Source: Marinomonas sp. CT5
GTDB taxonomy: Bacteria; Pseudomonadota; Gammaproteobacteria; Pseudomonadales; Marinomonadaceae
Reading direction: 5' to 3'
Assembly (NCBI RefSeq): GCF_018336975.1
Contig: NZ_CP025572.1
Location: forward strand, 954,560-1,018,559
DNA length: 64,000 nt
The notes below the pieces were generated by a model. It made no database searches, was not told the DNA's origin, and saw nothing but the letters and a program-made list of their open reading frames with translations. Shown here piece after piece: positions 54,550-63,249 of this stretch. Each line of letters starts with the position of its first letter. The stretch's first letter is position 1. Position numbers and translations under genes: made by a program.

Positions 54550-55650
54550 TTAAAGGCCATTTAACTCATCTAGATCATCGTATTTTGGCTCGTGATACTT
54601 TTTACCAAGTTCGTGAACCGCATCGATTAAGTATTTTGGGTGGTCTGGGTTTACGAATTGATGAATGCCGTGACCAAGGTTAAACACATGTCCACTGCCT
54701 GATCCAAAGCCAGATAAGACGCTTTCAACTTCACGCTCAATCACTTCTTTACCAGCATAAAGTACGCAAGGGTCTATATTGCCTTGTAAAGCTACTTTAT
54801 CTCCAACACGAGCACGAGCCTCTGCAATATCTGTTGTCCAATCTAGGCCAAGAGCATCGGGTCCTGTTGCTGCCATGTTTTCTAGCCATTGGCCGCCATT
54901 TTTAGTGAATAAGATAACAGGAATTTTTTTGCCTTCGTGTTCGCGAATAAGACCATCAAGAATCTGTTTCATATAAAGCAAAGAGAATTGTTGGTACATT
55001 GGGCCACTTAACACACCACCCCAAGTATCAAAGATTTGCAGGGCTTGTGCTCCGGCTAAAATTTGCCCATTTAAATACTCAGTAACAGACTTCGCTAATT
55101 TATCTAACAAGGCATGTAGGGTTTTTGGAGCGCTGTACATCATGGCTTTTATATGGCGGAAGTCTTTACTTGAGCCGCCTTCAACCATGTAGGTGGCTAA
55201 AGTCCAAGGGCTACCGGAAAAACCTATTAGCGGTACTTCTCCATTTAAAGCGTGTCGAATGGTGGTTACGGCTTTCATGACATAATCGAGATCATTTGCT
55301 TTGGTAACGGGAATGGCATCGACATCGGCTTTGCTGCGGATCGTGTGTTTGAATTTTGGGCCTTCTCCTGCTTCAAAATATAAACCCAAACCCATTGCAT
55401 CTGGAATGGTTAAGATATCTGAGAATAAGATAGCAGCGTCCAAGTCGTATCTTTTAAGAGGTTGAAGGGTTACTTCGCAAGCAAATGCATCGTTTTTGCA
55501 AAGACTCAAAAAGTCCCCAGCAGTGGCGCGGCTAGCACGATACTCAGGTAAGTAGCGTCCGGCTTGTCTCATCATCCATACAGGTGTTGTATCGACTGGT
55601 TGTTTGAGTAATGCGCGCAAGAGGCGATCATTTTTGAGCTCTGGAAACAT
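54550..55650 (-). CDS. hemE: Uroporphyrinogen decarboxylase
   Basis: Decarboxylates uroporphyrinogen III to coproporphyrinogen III in heme synthesis. The 366-residue protein has the signature [16 protein letters not shown] (23-38), [12 protein letters not shown], the [11 protein letters not shown] block and the C-terminal [14 protein letters not shown]. Normal length and complete. A strong start is shown by GGAGAG before the ATG. Confidence 0.97.
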   Translation of the reverse strand: MFPELKNDRLLRALLKQPVDTTPVWMMRQAGRYLPEYRASRATAGDFLSLCKNDAFACEVTLQPLKRYDLDAAILFSDILTIPDAMGLGLYFEAGEGPKFKHTIRSKADVDAIPVTKANDLDYVMKAVTTIRHALNGEVPLIGFSGSPWTLATYMVEGGSSKDFRHIKAMMYSAPKTLHALLDKLAKSVTEYLNGQILAGAQALQIFDTWGGVLSGPMYQQFSLLYMKQILDGLIREHEGKKIPVILFTKNGGQWLENMAATGPDALGLDWTTDIAEARARVGDKVALQGNIDPCVLYAGKEVIEREVESVLSGFGSGSGHVFNLGHGIHQFVNPDHPKYLIDAVHELGKKYHEPKYDDLDELNGL

Positions 55651-55868
55651 TAGGACTCTCCGATATAAATTTTCAGTTGGCGCATTTTACCTAAGTTGGA
55701 CAGGAAAAGCAGAGAGAATAAGCACAATTTATGAGTAGGATTTTGAAAAGGCGAATATTATTGATCTGTGGCAGGGTTTGTCGCAGGCTATTTTTGTGTC
55801 AAAAGCGAAGATATTGTTATTGAGTGGTTTTTATCCAAACGTTTGGTTTCAGGTTTTTGTCTTTAAGG

Positions 55869-56651
55869 TCAATCGCCTAGATAGGTTTTTAGGCTATATT
55901 TCTGTACTCGTTGAGCGGCGTTTTCTATGTCTTTATTGGCATGAAGCTCGGCTAACACTTTTGGGAATGCTGCTTTAGTTTGAGTGACATCCATGCCAGA
56001 TTTGAGATGAGAAGAATAGAGGGCTTTAAGCAGCAAATAGTCCAACGGACTAAGATAAGTGTCTATGCTGACATCATTAAATACCGAGGGGAAAACATCG
56101 TTCGAATCGTTAGGGAGCCCTAGTAGCTGGGTGATTTCCTCAACAATACAATCTAAGAAGCGCGCTTTTCTACGAGCATAATCAACTGGGATAATGATGC
56201 TCCCTTTGGTGATTTCATATTTTTTATTACGACTAAAATTCCCTAAGCAGATCGCTTCGTTCAGAGCGGCTCGAATCTTGTCTGGATTGCCAATATATTG
56301 TCTGACTTTGTTTTCGATGTTGTTGTAAGTGGTGAAGATGACAAAAATATTGGCTTGTTTAGGATCCTGGGTAAAGTCGATGGATAGTCCAGTAATATGA
56401 GCCAAATGTTGGGCATGGACACTCAGCAATTCTTTTTGCAGGTTGGCATCACCACTATCACTTTCAAAGAACAATTTTATGGGTTTGTTCCAGCGGATTA
56501 ATTTAGGGTATTTGGTTTCTTTGTATTCACGTTCTAAGGCAATTTTTATGAAGCTGTCTTGTATGTAAGCGTCGTTTTGCCAGCGTTCCTCACTCAAGGC
56601 GAATGAGGAAATAAGAAAGCTTAGCAAATAAAAAATACTAAAGCGGATCAT
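55869..56651 (-). CDS. DUF2927-like exported protein
   Basis: A 260-residue protein from the ATG at 56651. A signal peptide (MIRFSIFYLLSFLISSFALS, about 1-20) suggests export. The mature part has KLIRWNKPIKLFFESD near the start and ends with the C-terminal CIVEEITQLLGLPNDS (about 172-187) and a DVFPSVFND stretch. The EExxQ-LGL-ND pattern is that of the DUF2927 family, proposed to be metalloprotease-like; function is unknown. It overlaps the Nudix gene by 14 nt, so the two are translationally coupled. The frame runs 27 codons further upstream inside that gene, without a better start. Confidence 0.72.
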   Translation of the reverse strand: MIRFSIFYLLSFLISSFALSEERWQNDAYIQDSFIKIALEREYKETKYPKLIRWNKPIKLFFESDSGDANLQKELLSVHAQHLAHITGLSIDFTQDPKQANIFVIFTTYNNIENKVRQYIGNPDKIRAALNEAICLGNFSRNKKYEITKGSIIIPVDYARRKARFLDCIVEEITQLLGLPNDSNDVFPSVFNDVSIDTYLSPLDYLLLKALYSSHLKSGMDVTQTKAAFPKVLAELHANKDIENAAQRVQKYSLKTYLGD

Positions 56652-57174
56652 CAGGCTGAGGTCGTGTAAGTTTGTTAGCATAATGCTGTAACGCACTGAG
56701 TGAGTCTGGTGTAAAGGCAAGGTTATCAACATTATTGAGTATGCTATCGACGCTCATGTCATGGATGGAAGCGACTTCTTTTGGTTGTAGTGTTAATTTG
56801 CCGTGTATGGATTCGTTGTAGTGGCAGGTATAAATTTTCCCCCAGATTTTAAAGCCTTCACCTTCAGTGAAAAATACGCCTTGGCTTTCAAGGGGAGCAT
56901 CAAATCCGAGTTCTTCTTGCAGCTCTCGGTGCGCCGAATCTATATAGGTTTCGCCTTTTTCAACCACTCCACCAGTGGTTACGCCATAGAAGCCAGGGCA
57001 AAAGGCTTTATCATCGGTTCTTTTTTGAATGAGTAAATTGCCTGCGGTGTTAAATACCAAAATATAAGTGACACGATGGTAGTCTCTGCCAAAATTCATT
57101 AAGCGTCGTGGCACATCGCCAATTATCTTATTATTTTTGTCGACTAAGATAATGACTTCGTCATTTTCGGGCAT
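56638..57174 (-). CDS. Nudix hydrolase, YfcD-like
   Basis: A 178-residue hydrolase with the Nudix box GGVVEKGETYIDSAHRELQ followed by EELGF (68-91, complete G-x5-E-x7-REUxEExGU). The N-terminal VDKNNKIIGDVPRRLMN and FNTAGNLLIQKRTDDKAFCPGFYGVTT segments resemble the IDI/YfcD subgroup, whose substrates are poorly known. First gene of a pair with the DUF2927-like gene. Single ATG start, 235-nt upstream gap. Confidence 0.87.
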   Translation of the reverse strand: MPENDEVIILVDKNNKIIGDVPRRLMNFGRDYHRVTYILVFNTAGNLLIQKRTDDKAFCPGFYGVTTGGVVEKGETYIDSAHRELQEELGFDAPLESQGVFFTEGEGFKIWGKIYTCHYNESIHGKLTLQPKEVASIHDMSVDSILNNVDNLAFTPDSLSALQHYANKLTRPQPDDPL

Positions 57175-57409
57175 AAATTACTCAATCTGATAGTGAAGCT
57201 GTGGAAGGCAAAAGGGTATCGGCATTTGTCTTGAAAGAAAAGCCTTCTTAGTCATTAATGAAGGCAGGATGACTGAAGATAATAGAGCCATAAGATAGAG
57301 TTGGATGTCGAAAAAGCGACCTGTTCTTGCGTATTATGAATGGATTGGCACTATTTTTAGCTGAGTAATGTTATTAATGTGTGATTTTGAGCTTTGAAAG
57401 GTAGGAAAG

Positions 57410-58426
57410 ATGTCTATATTGAACAATGATTTTTTGGCCTTAACGCTCGCAAATCCAGATGCTATTGATCCGTTTCATTTCACCTTTTCAAGCGGTGACG
57501 CTTTTGTTGAAGAGACTGGTATTTTGCGCCTTGAGCCGAAGAATGAAAGTGCAATAAGTCTGGTGTTGTCTGTTGGTATTCACGGCAATGAAACTGGACC
57601 AATTGAGCTGGTAAATCAATTGGTTGCTGCCATTCTTGAAGGTAAAATCGACTTAAAAATTCGACTGCTAGTTTTGATTGGTAACCCAGTAGCAGCAAAT
57701 TCTGCGAAGCGATTTTGCGAGGTGAATTTGAATCGTTTGTTTAGTGGAGCTTGGCAAAATTATGAGGGTTTTGAAGCAAAGAGAGCGAAACGTTTAGAGC
57801 AGGCTGTGAGCGACTTTTATTCGCATAGTGAGAATAAAGTGGGTCAAGTGCGCTTACATTACGATTTACATACCGCTATTCGTGGTTCTGTGCATGAAAA
57901 GTTCGCTGTTTATCCGTTTGTTGAAAATGGTATTTATAATAAAGAGCAGTTAGCTTTCTTAGCAGTCAGCGGAATTAATGCGGTTTTATTGTCTCATCAA
58001 CCGACTACCACTTTTTCTTATTACAGCTATGCTGTGCATGGTGCTCATGCTTTTACCGTAGAGTTGGGCAAGGTGTATCCATTTGGGGAGAATGATTTAT
58101 CTCGTTTTTCTGAACTTCAGTCCAGCCTGATTCTGTTATTAGAGCAGGGTGAATTAGCGCAAGCTCCTGTTGAAAAACTGCGTATTTTTCGCGTGCTAGA
58201 TAGTTTGGTGAAAGATGATGATAGTTATGAGCTAAGTATTGCTAGCGATGTCAAAAATTTTACGGCATTTGAAGCGGGTTATCTTATGGCGCACTCCGAT
58301 AAAAGAGATTATTTCATCGATCAAACGGGGGATGCCATTGTCTTTCCTAACACCAATTTGCCAATTGGGCAGCGAGCTGGCTTGATGGTTCGTGCAATCG
58401 AGTTAGAAGATTTATCTCTTAATTAA
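57410..58426 (+). CDS. astE: Succinylglutamate desuccinylase
   Basis: Last step of the arginine succinyltransferase pathway, giving glutamate and succinate. A 338-residue M14-type zinc enzyme with GIHGNETGP (His58, Glu61), YDLHTAIRGS (His154) and the catalytic TVELGK (Glu218). It is separated by 13 kb from the astC-type gene, and astA, astB and astD are not in the window. GTAGGAAAG precedes the ATG. Confidence 0.93.
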   Translation: MSILNNDFLALTLANPDAIDPFHFTFSSGDAFVEETGILRLEPKNESAISLVLSVGIHGNETGPIELVNQLVAAILEGKIDLKIRLLVLIGNPVAANSAKRFCEVNLNRLFSGAWQNYEGFEAKRAKRLEQAVSDFYSHSENKVGQVRLHYDLHTAIRGSVHEKFAVYPFVENGIYNKEQLAFLAVSGINAVLLSHQPTTTFSYYSYAVHGAHAFTVELGKVYPFGENDLSRFSELQSSLILLLEQGELAQAPVEKLRIFRVLDSLVKDDDSYELSIASDVKNFTAFEAGYLMAHSDKRDYFIDQTGDAIVFPNTNLPIGQRAGLMVRAIELEDLSLN

Positions 58427-58448
58427 GTAAGTTAAGGGTATTGTGTAT

Positions 58449-58487
58449 AAAAAGAGATTTGAGGTGACCCCTTGAATCTCTTTTTTT
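58449..58487 (+). terminator. astE terminator
   Basis: Arms AAAGAGATT and AATCTCTTT with a T8 tail on the plus strand, 22 nt after the astE stop. Confidence 0.85.
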
Positions 58488-58497
58488 TATATCGTAT

Positions 58498-58517
58498 TGT
58501 TACGTTATAACATAAAC
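58498..58517. promoter_or_regulatory. Candidate Zur operator before znuA
   Basis: TGTTACGTTATAACATAAAC contains the palindrome GTTATAAC at its core, like the gammaproteobacterial Zur box (AATGTTATAACATTT type). It lies 16-35 nt before the znuA start. Assigned by eye. Confidence 0.5.
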
Positions 58518-58532
58518 TGATGGTGTTAACTC

Positions 58533-59564
58533 ATGAATAAACTATTATTGGCCTTGGGCGTTTCTGCTTTGTCTCCTTTGGCTTTGGCTAAACCTGTTAT
58601 TGTTACCAGTATTAAACCTGTTTCTATGGTAGTTGCCGCGATAGCTGGCGATCGAGCAGAGATTCAACAGATTGTATCTAGCACCGCATCTCCCCATGAT
58701 TTTGCTATGCGTCCTTCTGATCTAAAGAAAATCATGAAGGCTGATACCGTTGTTTGGGTGGGTGAATCATTAGAAGGATTTTTGGAAAAACCTCTTGAAA
58801 ATGCGGGTAAAGAAGATTCGTCCATTGAATGGTTAGCTTTGGATGGTATGGCATTACATAATTTTGCCAAAGAGCATCATCATGGTGATGCGGATGAAGA
58901 AGATCATGATGATCACGATCACGAAGGACATGATGATCACGATCACGAAGGACATGATGATCACGATCACGAAGGACATGATGACCATGACCATGACCAC
59001 GAAGGACATGACGATCATGATCATGAAGGCCACGAAGGTCATCATCATGTAGGTGTGGATCCTCATGTATGGTTGTCACCTGACAATGTTAAGGTATTGG
59101 CTAAAGCTGTGACTGCTCGTTTAGCGTCTCTGGATTCCGCTAATGCTAAGTACTACAAAGATAATTTGGCATCCTTTGAAAATGGGCTAAATGCGAAAGA
59201 CACAGAAATTCGTAAAGCGCTAAACAAAGTTAATAAAGTGCCTTATATTGTATTTCATGATGGTTATAGCTATTTTGAGCAGCATTATGGCTTAAGTCAT
59301 GCGGGTGAAATTACGGTCAGCCCAGAACGCAAACCTGGTGCTAAGAAAGTGGCTGAAATTCGTCATGAAATTGAAGAGCACAATGTGCAGTGTGTCTTCA
59401 GTGAGCCGCAATTTAGCCCAGCTATTGTGAAAGTGTTGCTCGAAGGTTCTGATGTAAAAACAGCGCCTTTAGACCCACTTGGCAGTAATGTGAAAATGGG
59501 TAAAAACGCCTATTTCTCATTTCTTGATAGTTTAAGTGGTCAATTCCTTAGCTGTTTAGGTTAA
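58533..59564 (+). CDS. znuA: Zinc ABC transporter periplasmic binding protein ZnuA
   Basis: A 343-residue family-9 metal-binding protein. The signal peptide is about residues 1-19 (LALGVSALSPLALA, cleavage near LAKP). The N-domain has SIKPVSMVVAAIAGDRAEIQ and the first His ligand in SPHDFAMRPSD. A long Asp/His/Glu/Gly loop (about 112-172) precedes VGVDPHVWLSPDNV with the second His. The third His lies in YIVFHDGYSYFEQHYGL. Loop length varies between species and marks zinc rather than manganese use. No znuB, znuC or zur gene lies in the window. A Zur-like site precedes it. Confidence 0.94.
   Translation: MNKLLLALGVSALSPLALAKPVIVTSIKPVSMVVAAIAGDRAEIQQIVSSTASPHDFAMRPSDLKKIMKADTVVWVGESLEGFLEKPLENAGKEDSSIEWLALDGMALHNFAKEHHHGDADEEDHDDHDHEGHDDHDHEGHDDHDHEGHDDHDHDHEGHDDHDHEGHEGHHHVGVDPHVWLSPDNVKVLAKAVTARLASLDSANAKYYKDNLASFENGLNAKDTEIRKALNKVNKVPYIVFHDGYSYFEQHYGLSHAGEITVSPERKPGAKKVAEIRHEIEEHNVQCVFSEPQFSPAIVKVLLEGSDVKTAPLDPLGSNVKMGKNAYFSFLDSLSGQFLSCLG
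58905..59030 (+). repeat. 24-bp tandem repeats coding the ZnuA His-rich loop
   Basis: Three exact copies of a 24-bp unit (58905-58928, 58929-58952, 58953-58976) coding HDDHDHEG, then a 30-bp copy with a 6-nt insertion and a more diverged 24-bp copy to 59030. The frame is preserved. Such repeats can gain or lose units by slippage. Confidence 0.9.
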
Positions 59565-59574
59565 GTCCTCTTTC

Positions 59575-59619
59575 CCTACTAAAGAGTTAGTGATGGACGA
59601 ACACTTGCTCTTTAGTAGG
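59575..59619. other. Long-stem hairpin between znuA and kdsD
   Basis: Perfect 12-pair arms CCTACTAAAGAG and CTCTTTAGTAGG separated by 21 nt, without a T run. It follows znuA by 10 nt. It could end or process the znuA transcript, or be a remnant of a small mobile element. Confidence 0.5.
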
Positions 59620-59679
59620 CGACCTGCTTCCTAGTCTGTATAATGGCGCTATTTAAATTATATTGAGTAGCGAGGCTTT

Positions 59680-60666
59680 ATGAGCGATATATTTAATTTG
59701 AGTACCGATTCGAGTACCCACTCCGATATCCTTATTGAAAGTGCTCGACGTACTTTATCTACACAAGCCCAATCTTTAGCAAATTTAGCGAATCAAGTTA
59801 ATGAAGAATTCCCGAAAGCTGTTCGTTTGATCCTAGCAAGCAAGGGACGTACGATCATTTGCGGTATGGGGAAGTCTGGTTTAATTGGTAAAAAAATCGC
59901 CGCAACTCTTGCTTCAACAGGTACTCCTAGCTTTTTTCTTCATCCTGGAGAAGCCTTTCATGGTGATTTAGGAATGATTCAACCCGAAGATGTTTTGGTA
60001 CTTATTAGCTTTTCTGGTGAAACCGAAGAACTGATGCGCTTACTGCCTTCTCTAAAAAGCTTTGGAAATCCAAGCATTGCTATGGTCGGAAATACTGAGT
60101 CTACTTTGGCAAAGCATTGCGATTGTGTTTTAGACCTCTCTATTGATAAAGAAACTTGTCCAAATAATTTGGCACCAACCACATCGACAACCATGACAAC
60201 CGCTATGGGCGACGCTTTAGCCGTGGCTTTGATGGAGTGCCGCAATTTTCAACCACAAGATTTCGCTCGTTTTCATCCCGGTGGTAGTTTAGGTCGTAAA
60301 CTGCTTACTCGCGTTAAAGATTTAATGCACAAAGATAATTTACCTGTATGTTCACCTGAGGCAACGTTAAAAGACGCTATTTCCGTCATGACCCATGGCA
60401 GAATGGGCGTTGTATTGATTCAAGAAGCGGGCAAGTTGCTGGGTATTTTTACCGATGGTGACTTACGTCGTGCCATGCTCAAAGAAAGCGAAGGTATGAT
60501 ACATAAAACCATGGCAAGCTTGATGACAGCGAACCCAAAAACCATCAATGAAAATGTCATGATAGTGCAAGCTGAAGAGAAAATGCTGCGTGATAAAATC
60601 ACCTTGTTAGTTGTTGTAGATGACGACGAAAATTTATCCGGAATATTAGAAATTTACGACCGATAA
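59680..60666 (+). CDS. kdsD: D-arabinose 5-phosphate isomerase KdsD
   Basis: Converts ribulose 5-phosphate to arabinose 5-phosphate, the entry to KDO synthesis. The 328-residue protein has a SIS domain (about 40-180, with ICGMGKSGLIGKKIAATLASTG and the GEAFHGDLG block) and two C-terminal CBS domains (about 210-325, with GRMGVVLIQ and GIFTDGDLRRAM). Starts after a GAGG ribosome site. First gene of kdsD-A-C-B. Confidence 0.94.
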   Translation: MSDIFNLSTDSSTHSDILIESARRTLSTQAQSLANLANQVNEEFPKAVRLILASKGRTIICGMGKSGLIGKKIAATLASTGTPSFFLHPGEAFHGDLGMIQPEDVLVLISFSGETEELMRLLPSLKSFGNPSIAMVGNTESTLAKHCDCVLDLSIDKETCPNNLAPTTSTTMTTAMGDALAVALMECRNFQPQDFARFHPGGSLGRKLLTRVKDLMHKDNLPVCSPEATLKDAISVMTHGRMGVVLIQEAGKLLGIFTDGDLRRAMLKESEGMIHKTMASLMTANPKTINENVMIVQAEEKMLRDKITLLVVVDDDENLSGILEIYDR

Positions 60667-60728
60667 TGTACGATTTAATGAATTTTACGCGGCTTTAGAC
60701 TTGTTTAGAGCAAGCAAACCTAGATTAA

Positions 60729-61607
<879 letters not shown>

Positions 61608-61610
61608 TAC

Positions 61611-62195
61611 ATGGATGCGGCTTTTCTTTCTTCTTATCCTGAACTTGAGTCTGATCAGAGTTTGCTAACCAAGCTGAAAGGCTTGAAGTTGGTCGTTTTT
61701 GATGTGGATGGCGTATTAACAGACGGACGTTTGCTCTATACCGAGCAGGGCGAAACTATTAAACGCTTCAATGTGAAAGATGGTGTGGCAATGAAGTTGC
61801 TACCGAAGTGGGGCGTGCATGTGGCAGTCATTACCGCGAAAGACTCCGCGCCGTTACGGCAGAGAATGAAAGAGCTAAAAGTGGAGCATTTTTACCCAGG
61901 GTGCCATGATAAAGCGGCAGCGTTTGATGAATTGACTGATCGCTTAGGAATTGCTCCTGAGCAAGCGGCATATGTAGGTGACGATGTCATTGATCTTCAA
62001 GTGATGCCTAATGTTGGTGTCGCTTTATGTCCAGCTGATGCCCATGTTTTGCTAAAGCGCCATTGCCCTATTGTTCTTAGCAGGGCGGCTGGTGAAGGTG
62101 TGGCGAGAGAAGTGGCCGACATGGTGCTCGCCTCTCGCATGCCTTTGGAAAATGCCTATGAATTCGCTCAAAAGCCGGAGTTTGAAAAACAATGA
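61611..62195 (+). CDS. kdsC: KDO-8-phosphate phosphatase
   Basis: Removes the phosphate from KDO 8-phosphate. A 194-residue HAD-superfamily enzyme with the nucleophile motif VFDVDGVLTDG (30-40), AVITAKDS (motif II Thr) and YVGDDVIDLQ. Normal length with a short N-terminal extension. Its last codons overlap kdsB by 4 nt (ATGA). Confidence 0.95.
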   Translation: MDAAFLSSYPELESDQSLLTKLKGLKLVVFDVDGVLTDGRLLYTEQGETIKRFNVKDGVAMKLLPKWGVHVAVITAKDSAPLRQRMKELKVEHFYPGCHDKAAAFDELTDRLGIAPEQAAYVGDDVIDLQVMPNVGVALCPADAHVLLKRHCPIVLSRAAGEGVAREVADMVLASRMPLENAYEFAQKPEFEKQ

Positions 62196-62986
62196 CCACT
62201 CAATCTTTACCTGACTTCCATATAGTGATACCTGCTCGTTACGCTTCTCAGCGTTTTCCCCAAAAGCTCATGGCTGATTTAGGTGGGAAGCCTGTATTGC
62301 AATGGGTCTATGAGTTGGCGTTAAAGGCAGGAGCTCAATCAGTAACCATTGCCACTGACCATGAAATCATTCAAAGGGCGGCCTCTGGATTTGGCGCAAC
62401 GGTCGTAATGACTCGCGATGACCATGAAAATGGCACGGAACGTCTTGCTGAAGTGGCGGCGGTAATGGGGTGGTTAGGGGATGAAATTGTTGTCAATGTG
62501 CAAGGTGATGAGCCTTTTTTACCTGTTAGCTTGATTCATTCAAGTGTCATCGCATTACATCAAGATCATGAAGCTGAAATGGCGACGGTTGCTTGCGCGA
62601 TTGATCAAGTGGAAGATTTCTTTAACCCGAATGTGGTTAAGGTTGTTTGCGATGAAAAACAGCGCGCATTGTATTTTAGTCGATCACCTATGCCTTGGGA
62701 TAGAGATGGCTTTAGTATTAGCACTGATAAGTCAGGCTTTCTTCCCGTTGATTTTCTCGCGTTGCGCCACATCGGTTTGTATGTCTATCGTGCCAGTTTA
62801 TTGACAAAGTACGCGGATTTACCTATGTCACCCCTAGAGCGCTGGGAAAAGCTTGAACAATTACGTTTTTTGCATCAAGGAATTAAGGTTCAGGTTGCAT
62901 TGGCGGACAGTTTACCGACTCATGGTGTGGATACACCTGAAGACTTAGAAAAGCTTCGTTATCAACTGTCTTTGGACAGTATTTAG
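62192..62986 (+). CDS. kdsB: CMP-KDO synthetase
   Basis: Activates KDO with CTP before it is attached to lipid A. The 264-residue nucleotidyltransferase has IPARYASQRFPQKLM (11-25), ATDHEII, TRDDHENGTERLAEV, VVNVQGDEPF and HGVDTPEDLE. It starts within the kdsC stop and closes the KDO gene set. Strong terminator downstream. Confidence 0.96.
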   Translation: MTTQSLPDFHIVIPARYASQRFPQKLMADLGGKPVLQWVYELALKAGAQSVTIATDHEIIQRAASGFGATVVMTRDDHENGTERLAEVAAVMGWLGDEIVVNVQGDEPFLPVSLIHSSVIALHQDHEAEMATVACAIDQVEDFFNPNVVKVVCDEKQRALYFSRSPMPWDRDGFSISTDKSGFLPVDFLALRHIGLYVYRASLLTKYADLPMSPLERWEKLEQLRFLHQGIKVQVALADSLPTHGVDTPEDLEKLRYQLSLDSI

Positions 62987-63018
62987 TTTTTCCATTTACA
63001 GTAGTAGTCCTGTCTAAT

Positions 63019-63050
63019 CGGTAAGCCTTAGTATTGGTTTACCGTTTTTT
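63019..63050 (+). terminator. kdsB terminator
   Basis: Stem GGTAAGCC with GGTTTACC (one G-T pair) and a T8 tail, 33 nt after the kdsB stop. Confidence 0.85.
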
Positions 63051-63249
63051 TTACTTATTTTTTGTGTAATTTAAGCATTTACTCTTTTTTCTTTAATAAT
63101 TTATCTTTTTTTCTAGTCACTTGCTCTTTTTATCTTCAATACTATGAGTATCCTTCTTTGAAATGTCTATTTTTCGTAGAAAATGTGTAAAAAAATGGTT
63201 TACAATTAGGCTTGAAGCAAGGCCATTTTGATTTTTGAAGGATTTAACC

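Noticed and set aside
58905-59030. CRISPR-like regular repeats
   Set aside because: The repeats are in frame, contiguous without spacers and code the ZnuA metal loop.
58732-59079. Histidine-rich minus-strand open frame
   Set aside because: It is the complement of the znuA His/Asp codons and has no start signal.
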